Source: Cohnella algarum (lineage in GTDB: Bacteria; Bacillota; Bacilli; Paenibacillales; Paenibacillaceae). Taken from it: a stretch of 64,000 bases of DNA. The position numbers were made by a program, and so were the translations under genes. How positions within the stretch are numbered: the stretch's first letter is position 1; each line of letters opens with the position of its first letter. Where the stretch lies: positions 2,537,001 to 2,601,000 of the forward strand of contig NZ_JAFHKM010000002.1 of assembly GCF_016937515.1 (NCBI RefSeq), read 5' to 3'. Under the pieces are notes generated by a model. The model searched no databases. It had not been told where the DNA came from and saw nothing but the letters and a program-made list of their open reading frames with translations. Positions 48,682 to 58,186 of the stretch are shown here, in pieces.

Positions 48682-50273
48682 TTTTCCGTTCCCCCCGTCT
48701 GGCTCCTGCTCCATTCCGAATTCGGCGGCGGCGCGTCATCCTTGAGCAGGCGCACCGATTTCCGAATCGCTTCGAGTCCTTGGCGAACCGTTTGCTGGGT
48801 TTTCTCCAGCCGGCTTTCGGCAAGCTCCGCATTGTCGTCCACCGCCTGTTCGGCTTGTTCCATCTGATCGATCGACGCGGACAGCACGTGGGCGACGCGG
48901 CCGTGGATTACGCCGACGATGCGGTTTCGCTCCTCGAGCACGAGGGCTTCGGCCATCGTCTCCGCGTTCTCCCTCATCGAAGCCGCCAGTTTTTCATTCG
49001 TCTTTTGAAGCTGGGCATTCCGTTCCAGGATCGCGGCCGTGCGCTCGCGCACTTTATGTTCAAGGGTGCGGTTGAACTCCGACAGCTCCCGGTTGACCTC
49101 GTCGAAGCGATGCGCGATGACCCGTACAAGGCAGAGCAAAAACAACAGGAGACTGAAGGACATGAGGTCTCCCGGAAGCTTGCTCGCGGCGGGAACGATT
49201 CGGACGATTTCCGCGGCCAACTCCGGCGAATAATACCGGATGACGTGAACAAGAGCGACAAAGGTGACGACGAAGCTGCCGGACAGCATCCATACGGATT
49301 CGATATCCCGGCGTCTCCGGTAAATCGAACCGAGCGCGTAAAACAATTGGGCCGCGACGATAAGAAAGGCCGGCAGCACGAGATAGTTGATGATCCAAGC
49401 GTAAATCGCCTCGTCCGCCAGCGCCGCGGCAAGCGTCGCGACGAAAAAGCCGAACGTCGTCCGTCGAAGGCGGTTCAGCAAACGGGAGTGGATGGGATGA
49501 AACAGCACGCAAAACGTGCCGATGAACGCAAACACGCCGAGCGGAAAAACGGCTTTTTCCAGGTAGCCGATCCATGGCTGGTCCCACAAGTACTGCAAAA
49601 AACGATTGCGGGCAAAGGAGCCGTAAGCCCCGCACGCGGCAAGCAAAAAAAAGTAAAAGTAAAGACGGTCGCGGCGGGATCGGTAAAGTCCGAACGCGAT
49701 AATGGCGCAAAAAAGCTGCAGCGCCCCAATCGTTATCGAAACAGCGCCTTCGCTGAAAATTTCCGTCACCATCTCATGCTTGTCCAGCAGACGAACGGAG
49801 GGCATCGTGCCGGACAACTTGCCGTTATCGAGAAAGAGCAGGACCTCTTCGGGAACGGGCTCGGGAAGGGGAACGAGATTCCAGTGGAAAAACGGATTCA
49901 GCCGATGCCCGGACCGTTCCGGCGAATAGGCGTACAGGAGCTCGTTATCAACGTATACTTTCAAGCCGTAAGCCCCGAAAATCCAAAGCTGCGGTTCCCG
50001 AGCGTCCGATTCGGGCAAAGGAATGCGCAGCCAATAGGGCTCGGAGGCGGGGACGGAGCCGCTATCGCCGAAGGAGCTCCAGGCATCGCTAGCAAGGGCA
50101 GGGGCATTCGCGCCGGAAAGCGCCGGAGCCCAGCTCCAGCCGCCGGTATTCAAGGGAGGGGTTTCGCGGTTCGAAAACGAGGACAGAGGCCAGACGAGAG
50201 CGATCAAAAGCACGCCTAATCCCAACAAGATTCTCAGCAGCGGCAGATGAACGCGCCATCCGGTTTCTCTCAC
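48678..50273 (-). CDS. 7TM-DISM sensor lacking the ATPase domain (kinase paralog)
   Basis: 531 residues from GTG 50273 (AAGGGAG upstream). Paralog of the following kinase through its sensor (PYWLRIPLPESDAREPQLWIFG), seven membrane segments, coiled coil and dimerisation helix (ERNRIVGVIHGRVAHVLSASIDQMEQ; core RIVGVIHGRVAHVLSA), but it ends about 80 residues after that with no N, G1 or G2 boxes. The His is kept (VIHGRV) while the Asp that usually follows is Gly. It cannot phosphorylate by itself. It may pair with the full-length paralog or sense a second signal. The stop codon overlaps the start of that paralog, so the two are made together. Confidence 0.9.
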   Translation of the reverse strand: MRETGWRVHLPLLRILLGLGVLLIALVWPLSSFSNRETPPLNTGGWSWAPALSGANAPALASDAWSSFGDSGSVPASEPYWLRIPLPESDAREPQLWIFGAYGLKVYVDNELLYAYSPERSGHRLNPFFHWNLVPLPEPVPEEVLLFLDNGKLSGTMPSVRLLDKHEMVTEIFSEGAVSITIGALQLFCAIIAFGLYRSRRDRLYFYFFLLAACGAYGSFARNRFLQYLWDQPWIGYLEKAVFPLGVFAFIGTFCVLFHPIHSRLLNRLRRTTFGFFVATLAAALADEAIYAWIINYLVLPAFLIVAAQLFYALGSIYRRRRDIESVWMLSGSFVVTFVALVHVIRYYSPELAAEIVRIVPAASKLPGDLMSFSLLLFLLCLVRVIAHRFDEVNRELSEFNRTLEHKVRERTAAILERNAQLQKTNEKLAASMRENAETMAEALVLEERNRIVGVIHGRVAHVLSASIDQMEQAEQAVDDNAELAESRLEKTQQTVRQGLEAIRKSVRLLKDDAPPPNSEWSRSQTGGTEK

Positions 50274-50349
50274 TTGTCTCGCGGCTCCCTTCGGGCAAAC
50301 AGTCGAAATTAATTGTAACCCGAAGGGGAAAAATGTCCAGTGACCCTCG

Positions 50350-51015
50350 TCATGTGACCGTCATCTCTTTCAGCCAAATCACCGCCAGCGTGCGGTCGTT
50401 CGTGCCAATTTTATCGTAGATGGTGCTGATGTAGTTTTTGACGGTGCCTTCGCTCATGAACAGCAGCTGCGCGATTTCGCGGTTGGTCCGGCCTTCGATC
50501 ATCAGGGCGACGATGCTCGCCTCCCGTTCGGTGAACCGGACGTTTCCGAGCTCCGGCGAACGCGCCTTGGCGGGCGACAGCCGCGCGGACGAAGAGGCGG
50601 AGGATAACCTTGCGGCCAGCTTGGCGGCGATGCTGGCGGGCAGCATCATTTCGCCCGCGGCGGCGTCGCGGATCGCCTGCAGCAGCTTGTCGCTGGCGAT
50701 GTCTTTGAGAAGGAATCCGACGGCCCCGTTTGCCAAAGCTTCGATAATATATTCGTCCTCGTCGAAGGTCGTCAGCATGAGCACCCTCGTCTGCGGCGAT
50801 TCGGTTCGCAGCCGCTTGACGGCTTCGATTCCGTCCATGACCGGCATTCGAACGTCCATCAGCACCAAATCCGGCGCGTATTGCTGAACCAATTGGCATG
50901 CTTCGGCTCCGTTTTCGGCGGTCGCAACGACTTCCATGTCGTCCTCCAGCTGTAAAATCGTTTGCAGACCGTCGCGCATGAGCGTCTGGTCGTCCGCGAT
51001 GATGATTCTGAGCAT
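50350..51015 (-). CDS. NarL-type response regulator
   Basis: 221 residues. Receiver: IIADDQTLMRDGL, phospho-Asp in LVLMDVRMPVMDG, Lys in GFLLKDIASD. HTH: FTEREASIVALMIEGRTNREIAQLLFMSEGTVKNY (core TEREASIVALMIEGRTNREI). Most like LiaR/DesR-type. First gene of the operon; 76 bases later the ATPase-less sensor begins, then the complete kinase, which should phosphorylate it. Confidence 0.94.
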   Translation of the reverse strand: MLRIIIADDQTLMRDGLQTILQLEDDMEVVATAENGAEACQLVQQYAPDLVLMDVRMPVMDGIEAVKRLRTESPQTRVLMLTTFDEDEYIIEALANGAVGFLLKDIASDKLLQAIRDAAAGEMMLPASIAAKLAARLSSASSSARLSPAKARSPELGNVRFTEREASIVALMIEGRTNREIAQLLFMSEGTVKNYISTIYDKIGTNDRTLAVIWLKEMTVT

Positions 51016-51196
51016 GGCCGCATCCCCTCTCTTCTACTGCTATTATAAGGTACGAACCTGCCGCATGTCATGACAATATGGATGACGCCCGTCACTGGTC
51101 ATATGACGTTGACGGTCCGTATTCTAGAGGTAATCGCCGGGACGAAACGTTTCGTTCCGCAACGAACCGGGAAGAATACCAAGGAGGACCACACCT

Positions 51197-52306
51197 ATGA
51201 TCATTATGCCGACGTTTCAATGCCGGCCGGGCATGAAGTTGGGACGATCCGTGTACTCGGAGCAAGGACAAGTGCTCGTAAAGCGCGGATTCGTGTTGTC
51301 GGAGCATGTTATCGTTCGTTTGCATAAAATGGGACATCCCTTTCTTCACGTCGAGGAAGAAGGGACGGAAGATATTTCGCCCGATCAGGCGGTAGGCGAA
51401 GAGGCGATGAACGTGCTGCGGGGCGCGGTCGTTCAGGCCATAAACGAATTGAACGACGGGAAACGAACGTCGCTGAGTCCGGAAACGGTGCGTTTTTGCA
51501 GCGACGCCGTCTCCTTGCTGATCAAAGGGATGGACCGGCGCAATCGGCTGATTTTGCCGATTCATGACTATGCCGTTTTTTCGGACGAGCGCCGCCAACG
51601 TTTTTTGGAAAATGCGGTCAACGTCGGCGTGTGCGTCACGAGGCTTGCGATGGAAGAGGGCTTGCACGGAGAAGAGCTGGCGGCGTTGGCCGCCGGGGCG
51701 ATTTTTCACGACATCGGGCTTTTTCGTTCCGGAAGAGATGGCAAGAACCGGGCGCATACGGAAGAGGGATACCGGTTGCTGAAGGACAGCGGTTTTTCGG
51801 AGCTGACCGCCCATTGCGCGTTGTTTCATCACGAGCGGATGAACGGCAGCGGATACCCGTTCGGACTGGCCGGAGCCCGCTTGCCAGACAACATCCAGTG
51901 GGTCGGGCTGATCGACGAATTCGACGGGCTGATTCACGGGCGGAACAAGGGCTGTCCCATGCTTCCTCACGAGGCTTTGGAAGTGCTTTACGGCGGGGCC
52001 GGCACGTTGTACGACATCGACAAAGTCCGCCGGCTGCGCGATAAGCTGGCGCTGTTTCCGGTAGGAACGACCGTCCGGTTGAATACCGGCGAGATCGGCG
52101 TCGTCTCCCGCCTGCACGAGGACAGCAAGCAGCGGCCGGTCGTCCGGATTATCCGCGGCGCAAGAGGCGAGCCTGTCGCCCGCCCGTTCGAGGTCGACCT
52201 GAAAAGATGCCTGCATGTCATGATCGGAGAACTGGATCGGCAGTCCTTCTCGGAGGATAATTTTGGCATCCCGAGTCCCGCAAAAAAATTAATAAAAAAC
52301 GCTTGA
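51197..52306 (+). CDS. HD-GYP-type domain protein, altered active site
   Basis: 369 residues (AAGGAGG upstream; MIIMPTFQCRPGMKL start). Residues about 140-310 are an HD domain of the HD-GYP class: AIFHDIGLF (HD pair), a distal His (RAHTEEGY), FHHERMNGSGYPFGLAG (the HHE-GYP loop). The first element HDIGK has Leu instead of the Lys, and the usual second HxxG is RAHTEEGY, so phosphodiesterase activity toward c-di-GMP is plausible but not assured. The flanking N-terminal domain (GMKLGRSVYSEQGQVLVKRGFVL) is the DUF3391-like partner often seen. The C-terminus has a small PilZ-like/beta segment (TTVRLNTGEIGVVSRLHED). Confidence 0.88.
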   Translation: MIIMPTFQCRPGMKLGRSVYSEQGQVLVKRGFVLSEHVIVRLHKMGHPFLHVEEEGTEDISPDQAVGEEAMNVLRGAVVQAINELNDGKRTSLSPETVRFCSDAVSLLIKGMDRRNRLILPIHDYAVFSDERRQRFLENAVNVGVCVTRLAMEEGLHGEELAALAAGAIFHDIGLFRSGRDGKNRAHTEEGYRLLKDSGFSELTAHCALFHHERMNGSGYPFGLAGARLPDNIQWVGLIDEFDGLIHGRNKGCPMLPHEALEVLYGGAGTLYDIDKVRRLRDKLALFPVGTTVRLNTGEIGVVSRLHEDSKQRPVVRIIRGARGEPVARPFEVDLKRCLHVMIGELDRQSFSEDNFGIPSPAKKLIKNA

Positions 52307-52331
52307 CTTTGATGCCTCTGTTTAGTATTCT
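52303..52331 (+). promoter_or_regulatory. SigmaA promoter of the tRNA gene
   Basis: TTGACT (52303-52308), 17-base spacer, TATTCT (52326-52331), 12 bases before the tRNA. The -35 box overlaps the stop of the HD-GYP gene. Confidence 0.75.
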
Positions 52332-52343
52332 ATAAGAGTGCTC

Positions 52344-52419
<76 letters not shown>

Positions 52420-52436
52420 CTTAACCTCTCAAATGC

Positions 52437-52473
52437 GGCGCGGTTTCCGGTTTTCCGGGACCGCGCTTTTTGC
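52437..52473 (+). terminator. Terminator after tRNA-Thr
   Basis: GCGCGGTTTCCGG and CCGGGACCGCGC stem with a TTTT loop, then TTTTTGC. Confidence 0.88.
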
Positions 52474-52529
52474 TTTCATTAAAGAAGTTCGGTTTGACAT
52501 TCCGAAGTTTTGTTGGTAGACTTCCTTAA

Positions 52530-52548
52530 GTGTAATTATTACAATTAA
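52530..52548. promoter_or_regulatory. Zur-box-like site 1
   Basis: GTGTAATTATTACAATTA: a TGTAAT-T-ATTACA palindrome close to the Bacillus Zur consensus (TCGTAAT-N-ATTACGA). Upstream of the split methyltransferase gene. Confidence 0.6.
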
Positions 52549-52580
52549 TCGAAAAGTGTTTTGTTTTTATTTTTTCGCTT

Positions 52581-52602
52581 TAATCGTAATTATTACAATT
52601 TA
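52581..52602. promoter_or_regulatory. Zur-box-like site 2
   Basis: ATCGTAATTATTACAATT, left half perfect to the Zur consensus (TCGTAAT), right half with one change. About 75 bases ahead of the methyltransferase ATG at 52676. No other feature is seen in this interval. Confidence 0.7.
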
Positions 52603-52694
52603 AACGAAGGACACCGAACAACGCCATCTGCCAACGCATTCGATCGCTTCCGTTTGGAAGAGGGAGGGAGTACAAATGAATCGCCCCGTTTTAA

Positions 52695-54245
52695 AAGTCC
52701 GGTGATAAAGTCCGCGTAAGCAGGCTTTTATCACGGTTTTGTCGAATTAATATCGTAACACGACTATCGAAAGAGTGATTAGGTATGAAAGCCCGCAAGT
52801 CATCGGCTATCCAGCCTCAGATGTTCCAATTCGTGGATATGGATGAACTCGTGCCGAAAAAGCACATCCTGCGCCAACTGAACGAAGCGCTTGATTTTTC
52901 CATCGTTCATGATTGGGTGGCGCCTCTATATACGGAACGTACCGGCCGCCCGGCGGCTGACCCGGAGCGGATGGTTCGACTGATGCTGCTTTCGTATTTG
53001 TTCAACCATTCCGAACGGGAATTGTATCAACTGTTGCCCATGCATGCGGGCTATTTGTGGTTTTGCGGACTGGATTTCGAATCCGTCGTGCGCCCGGACT
53101 CATCGCGGCCGTCCCTGCCGGATCGGACGACCTTGGTGAAGACCCGGAAATTGTGGCGAACGCACGGTGTTTTTGAGAAGCTGATGAAACATGTCGTCGA
53201 TCAGTGCATCGCCGCGGGACTGGTCCAACCCGATGTGCATGTCGGCGTCGACGGCACCCAGGTACGGGCCAACGCATCCATTCACAGCTTGAAAGAAATC
53301 ACCCTGGCCCCGGTGGAGTCGATTGAAGACTATTTGGCTCGCATGGCCCGGCAAGATGAAGAGACCGGTGGTGTCGCCCATGATTCCGATGATGACCGAC
53401 AGCCGCCCGCACCGCCCGCGCAAAAAGAGCGGCTGCTGGAAGACGAAGCGACGCATGAAGATTTTCATGGCAAAACGTTCTCGAACAAGACCCACCGCAG
53501 CGTAACGGATCCGGATGCCCGCTTGTACAAAAAGAGCAACGGTCAGGAAGCGCATTTGCGGTATTTGGTGCATGATGTGACGGATATCAAATCCGGCGTC
53601 ATTCTGTCTACGCAAGCGAGCATCGCGTCCGGAACGGCTGAGCGTGAAACGAGCTTGCGGCAGCTCTTCGCGATCCGTTTTGCCCATCCGCAAATCCGGA
53701 TTCGGACGCTTTCTGCCGATAAAGCCTACGGTACGACAGATTATCTGCAAGCGTTGTTCGAGCAAGGGATTGTTCCCCTGGTTTCGCTTCGCAACCTGAC
53801 ACTGGAAGATGTACCTGCTTGGAAACGTCAAACGAACGATCCGGAGAAACAACGCAAACGGCTGGCCAAAATCCGGGAAATCCAAATTCGAAACAAAGCC
53901 AAACGAATTCAGCTTATGGGTTCTTACCGTCATCTGCAAAAGTTGCGGACGCGGTGCGAGCATGTGTTTGCCGAAAGCAAAGTCGCGCATGGCCTGGGCC
54001 GCGCACGGAGCCGTGGATTGGACTGCATGCAAGAGCAGGCGGTGCTCACGGCCATCGTTCAAAATCTGAAAAGACTGTGCCGGTTTAAGAAAAAGCGACC
54101 ACAAACCGGTGTTTTGGCATGTCCAAAACCGAAATCCGTGATGATGGAGGCAGTGTCGGACCTGCTCATTTCGGCGCTGGTTGGGTTGTTTTCCTCTTTT
54201 TTTATGCCGAAGAGACGGTTACAACTGACCTAAATCACCGGACTT
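52695..54245 (+). mobile_element. IS1182-family insertion sequence (1551 bp)
   Basis: Terminal inverted repeats AAGTCCGGTGAT ... ATCACCGGACTT, 12 bp perfect, with a 4-bp TTAA direct duplication outside (52691-52694 and 54246-54249). One transposase gene fills it. Ends, duplication and gene are intact, which suggests a recent insertion. Confidence 0.95.
52785..54233 (+). CDS. IS1182-family transposase
   Basis: 482 residues. N-terminal DUF772-type region (PLYTERTGRPAADPERMVRLMLLSYLFNHSERELYQLL; core GRPAADPERMVRLMLLSYLF), first catalytic Asp in VGVDGTQVRANAS, second in LSADKAYGTTDYL, and the third acidic residue in ABC-like RCEHVFAESKVAHGLGRARSRG (Glu before SKVAHGL). DDE core of the IS4/IS5-related IS1182 family. 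The ATG lies 90 bases inside the left end. Full length and likely active. Confidence 0.95.
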   Translation: MKARKSSAIQPQMFQFVDMDELVPKKHILRQLNEALDFSIVHDWVAPLYTERTGRPAADPERMVRLMLLSYLFNHSERELYQLLPMHAGYLWFCGLDFESVVRPDSSRPSLPDRTTLVKTRKLWRTHGVFEKLMKHVVDQCIAAGLVQPDVHVGVDGTQVRANASIHSLKEITLAPVESIEDYLARMARQDEETGGVAHDSDDDRQPPAPPAQKERLLEDEATHEDFHGKTFSNKTHRSVTDPDARLYKKSNGQEAHLRYLVHDVTDIKSGVILSTQASIASGTAERETSLRQLFAIRFAHPQIRIRTLSADKAYGTTDYLQALFEQGIVPLVSLRNLTLEDVPAWKRQTNDPEKQRKRLAKIREIQIRNKAKRIQLMGSYRHLQKLRTRCEHVFAESKVAHGLGRARSRGLDCMQEQAVLTAIVQNLKRLCRFKKKRPQTGVLACPKPKSVMMEAVSDLLISALVGLFSSFFMPKRRLQLT

Positions 54246-55048
54246 TTAAAGTGGTACGAAGAAAGTTTCGGCGAGGATTATTTGCTCATCTATCGTCATC
54301 GGAACCGGCTGCAGGCCGAATGTGAAGTCCGAACGATGACGAAATGGTTAAAGCTGCGCCAAAAGGACCGTATCCTCGACCTTTGCTGCGGTACGGGAAG
54401 ACACTCCTTGGCGCTTGCAAATGCAGGCTACCGCGTTACCGGCATCGATCTGTCTCCGGTATTGCTTCGGGAAGCGAGAACGAACGATCCCGATGGCCGC
54501 GTTACCTGGATCGAATGCGACATGCGCGCTTTGCCTGACGATACGATGTTTGCTGAACGATTTGACGCTGTCGTTAATTTGTTCACCTCCTTCGGCTATT
54601 TTGAAGAAGACAGCGAACAATTGAAGGTGCTGCGCCAAATCCGGAAAGCATTGAAGCCAGGGGGGAGATTCGTCATCGATGTTATGAACGCGGGATACAC
54701 GGAGGATCATCTGGTGCCTCATTCAAAGCGAGTCGAACGGGGAGCGGTTATCTCGGAAACCCGCCGAATCGAAAAAGGGTTCGTCGTTAAAAAGATCGTT
54801 GTCCAAGAGCCGAACGGATCGCCTCGCCGTTATTCCGAACGAGTGAAGCTATACGCGCCCGAACAACTGTCGACGATGCTGAATGAGGCAGGTTTAGTGT
54901 TAGATACAATATACGGAGGATATGAGGGGGAGATTTATGACGCGAGGCAATCGTGTCGAATGATCATGGTCGGCCATCGGTAAGTATGCGGAGCTGGTCC
55001 GGGACTTCGATAAACAACTTTTGCATTTTCGTTTATTTTAATTCGTTT

Positions 55049-55069
55049 TAATCGTAATAATTACATAAA
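55049..55069. promoter_or_regulatory. Zur-box-like site 3
   Basis: AATCGTAATAATTACATAAA, TCGTAAT-A-ATTAC core, 17 bases before the TTG start of the substrate-binding lipoprotein, so it would cover the promoter or leader. Confidence 0.75.
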
Positions 55070-55085
55070 GTGAGGGGGAGGCAAG

Positions 55086-56260
55086 TTGTTCATCCGAATA
55101 TTATCCAAAACGGGCAGTTTCAAGAGCCTGGCGTTTTTACTCGTACTCGTTGTTTTGGCTGCGGGCTGTTCGGCCGGCACGGGCAACGATTCGCCGATGA
55201 CGACGGAGCGGAACCTGCAGTCGAACTCGCCGGCACAAGCCGAACAGTCCAATTACACGTTTACGGACACTAGCGGGAAACAAATTACGCTGAATATTCC
55301 GATTCAAACAGCAATCATCATCAACCGAAATACGGCGGAAGCGATCAAATTGTTGGGAGCGGACGATCGTGTTGCAGCAACCGGCGACGCGACAATTAAA
55401 AACAACCCGTATCTGGGTTTCCAAAGCTTGCCCGATGTAGGCGAAACCGGGCAGTTGAATCTGGAGACGATTCTGAGTTTGAAGCCGCAGGCCGTATTCA
55501 CCTATACGAATCGGCCCGATCGGAAACTGGAGGAGAAGCTTGAGCCTGCGGGCATTAAAGTCGTAAGAATGAACAATTACTTGCCCGATCAGACGGACTC
55601 GGAATGGGAATTGCTCGGCAAGCTGTTCGGCAAAGAGGAGCGGGCCGCCCAATTTCTCGAATGGAAGCATGGAATCGAACGCATCTCCGCGGAGCGAATC
55701 CAATCGATCGGGGAAAACGACAAAAAAAGCGTAATGGCGCTGTCTGCAGGATTTCTCAATTCCGATGGGGCTATCGTATTTTTCCGAGTCAGTCGCTGGG
55801 CGGAAAACCCGGGGTGGGCGAGGGCTTTGCCACGATTTTGGCTGGCGGCAAAGATGCGGCGGATTTACAGTGGAATCCGGCCGAAGCCTCCACGACGATC
55901 ATGGTCGATGAGGAGTATGTCCTTACGCGAAATCCGGACGTTATTACGCTGCACGGCACATGGCTTGGGGGATACGAAGCTGCGGACGTTCAGCCGCTCG
56001 AGGACGCGTTCGCCAATATGTTGTCCATCTCTTCCTTGAACCGGCTGAAAGCGGGAAAAAATAGGGACGTCTATTTTTTTCATACGAATTTCATCGGATC
56101 GGACAAACGGTATATCGGCGTATTGCAACTTGCCAAATGGTTGTATCCGGACCGCTTCGCAGACGTCGATCCCGAGGCATACGCAAGAGAGTATTTTGAA
56201 AAATGGCTCGGCGTCCCGTACCAAGGAATCTGGTATCACTCGTTTAAGGAGCGCAAATGA
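55086..56260 (+). pseudogene. FecB-type metal-chelate-binding lipoprotein, frameshifted
   Basis: TTG 55086 has GAGGGGGAGG upstream. Lipoprotein signal (FLLVLVVLAAGCS, lipobox Cys). Residues about 55-230 are the first lobe of a TroA/FecB-type binding protein (FTDTSGKQITLNIPI, AIKLLGADDRVAATGD, PDVGETGQLNLETILSLKPQAV quoted in part: LNLETILSLKPQAV). Near 55779-55785 (TTTTTCC) the frame is lost; one added base restores FFPSQSLGGKPGVGEGF and a full 391-residue protein ending HSFKERK at 56260. The gene is followed by FecCD permease (overlap TGATG) and ATPase genes. It would bind a metal chelate outside the membrane. Confidence 0.85.
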
Positions 56261-57365
56261 TGGGGGAATCGATCCGTCGCAGTGAAACGGACTCTTTGAG
56301 ATCGATATCGTCGACTCGGCAGCTGGCGTCTCTATACCGCGGCAGTTCGATGCGCAAGCTTCTCTTGCTCGGGTTGTTTCTGGTCTTGCTGGTCGTCGCA
56401 GCGGCAGCGGCGATCATGAAAGGCTCGGCGAGCGTGCCATTGCCGGAGCTCTGGGCAATGGCGACGGGAGGGACAGTCGATGAAATGAACGCGTATATCG
56501 TTCGGGAAGTCAGACTTCCCCGAATTACGATGGCTATCGTGACCGGCATATCGCTCGCTGCGGCGGGAGCGATCATGCAGGCGCTGCTGCGCAACCCGCT
56601 GGCCGACCCCTTTACTCTCGGCGTTTCCAGCGGGGCCTCCTTTGGCGCGGCGCTTGCTATTGTCGCAGGCTCCAGCGCATTCGGCATCAACCTTGTGCAT
56701 AACGGACAATGGCTGATCGCGTTTAATGCATTCGTTTTCGGCTGCCTGGCGGTCGGAATCGTTTATGGCATCGCGCGGTTGAAGAGCGGTTCGACCACGG
56801 TGCTGCTGCTTGCGGGCGTGGCGATCGGCCAATTGTTCGCGGCCGGCGTATCCTCGCTCAAATATTTTTCCGACAACGAGGCCCTCAAAGATTTGATCGT
56901 CTGGCTGATGGGAGGATTTTGGGGGCCAGTTGGCAGGTTCTGTACATTCTTCTGCCCCTGTTTGCCGTATCGCTGGGGGTGCTGATGAAATATGCCTGGG
57001 ATTTGAATGCGCTCGTTTCGGGCGAAGAGGCGGCGCGCACGCTCGGGGTCAAAGTGAAACGATTGAGGTGGATCTGCCTTTTGACGGTGACTCTGATGGC
57101 GTCAACCACGATTGCCTTCACCGGAATCATCGGGTTTATCGGACTTGTCGCCCCGCATATCGGCCGGATGATGATCGGTACCGATTACCGGTATTTGCTG
57201 CCGTTCTCCTGTCTGATCGGGGCCCTGCTCCTGCTGTTGTCGGATACGGTTGCCCGGCTGCTGCTGTCTCCGATCGAAATTCCGGTCGGAATCGTGACCT
57301 CCTTTTTCGGCGCGCCGTTTTTCGTTTATTTGCTCGTTCGAAAGCGTCGGGAGTACTGGGCCTAG
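56257..57365 (+). pseudogene. FecCD-type ABC permease, frameshifted
   Basis: ATG 56257 overlaps the binding protein stop. First part has the FecCD pattern (REVRLPRITMAIVTGISLAAAGAIMQALLRNPLADPF; core VRLPRITMAIVTGISLAAAG, NPLADPFTLGVSSGASFGA). The frame breaks at the GGGGG run 56921-56925 (WLMGGFWG); adding one G gives ASWQVLYILLPLFAVSLGVL and the usual second half (GEEAARTLGVKV, GIIGFIGLVAPHIGRM, EIPVGIVTSFFGAPFFVYLL), 369 residues in all, normal length. Most likely intact in the organism with a sequencing error here. Imports iron-siderophore, heme, cobalamin or, in a Zur setting, zinc-chelate substrates. Confidence 0.85.
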
Positions 57366-57376
57366 GAGGAACGATC

Positions 57377-58150
57377 ATGTTCGTAAACGTTTCGGGGTTA
57401 TCGTTCAAGTACCGTTCAAACGTCATTTTAAGCGACATTCAGATGAGCATGAAAAAAGAAGAAGTGGTCAGCATCGTCGGACCTAACGGGGCGGGAAAGA
57501 CCACGCTCCTGAAAAGCATCTGCTCCATCCTCCCGCCGCGGAAGGGGACGGTAAGGATCGGCGGGGAGGACGTGCGTTCGATAAGACCCGGACAATTGGC
57601 CAAAATCCAGGCTTATGTGCCGCAGCAAGCCTCGTCCGGATTTCCGCTTACCGTTATGGAGACGGTAATGCTCGGCAGAAAGCCCTACATTCGATGGGGC
57701 GTTACAAAGCAGGATCTGAACATTGTGGAATCCTTGCTGTTCGAACTTCGACTGGATCGTTACGCAACGCGTCATATGGACGAATTGAGCGGCGGCGAAC
57801 GGCAGAAAGTTTTGATTGCCCGGGCGCTCGCCCAACAACCGGACATGCTGCTGCTTGACGAGCCGACTTCGGCCCTCGACATCCGGCATCAGCTCGAGGT
57901 GCTGGAGCTCGTCCGCAGCCTTGCGAAGCGGTCCGGAATGCTTGTCGTGCTGATCCTGCATGACCTGGAGCTGGCATCCCGGTATTCGGATACGGTTTAC
58001 ATGTTGAAGGACGGACGGATATTCGCATCCGGCAAACCCGAAGCGGTGTTTACCTCTCTCCATATGGAGAAGGTATACGGAGTGCGGATGGAAATCGAGC
58101 GCTCGCCGCATGGAATGAAAATGACCGCGCTCGAACCGCTGCAGGAATGA
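57377..58150 (+). CDS. FecE-type ABC ATPase
   Basis: 257 residues from ATG 57377 (AGGAGGAACG upstream). Walker [15 protein letters not shown]-loop YVPQQASSGFPLTV, signature LSGGERQKVLIARALAQQ, Walker B LLLDEPTSALD, H-loop LHDLELASRY; all intact. The C-terminal part follows the vitamin B12/siderophore ATPase type (VFTSLHMEKVYGV). Completes a FecBCD-type importer with the two preceding genes. Confidence 0.95.
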   Translation: MFVNVSGLSFKYRSNVILSDIQMSMKKEEVVSIVGPNGAGKTTLLKSICSILPPRKGTVRIGGEDVRSIRPGQLAKIQAYVPQQASSGFPLTVMETVMLGRKPYIRWGVTKQDLNIVESLLFELRLDRYATRHMDELSGGERQKVLIARALAQQPDMLLLDEPTSALDIRHQLEVLELVRSLAKRSGMLVVLILHDLELASRYSDTVYMLKDGRIFASGKPEAVFTSLHMEKVYGVRMEIERSPHGMKMTALEPLQE

Positions 58151-58186
58151 CATTTTTATTCGGAAAACGAGAGGGAGGGAACTTCA

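Larger units (their letters stand above)
52676..54983 (+). pseudogene. Class I SAM methyltransferase split by an IS1182-family insertion
   Basis: The gene starts at ATG 52676 (AGGGAGGGAG upstream), reads MNRPVL, and is cut at 52694. After the insertion it resumes at 54250 and ends at 54983. Joining the two parts across one TTAA copy gives one frame of 250 residues: KWYEESFGEDYLLIYRHR, motif I RILDLCCGTGRHSLAL, acidic end of beta 2 (VTGIDLSP), motif III-IV region (FDAVVNLFTSFGYF). It is a small-molecule-type methyltransferase under two Zur-like boxes. The 3' part might be translated from TTG 54282 or ATG 54336, lacking only the first 30-50 residues and keeping motif I, so some activity cannot be excluded. 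Confidence 0.9.
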
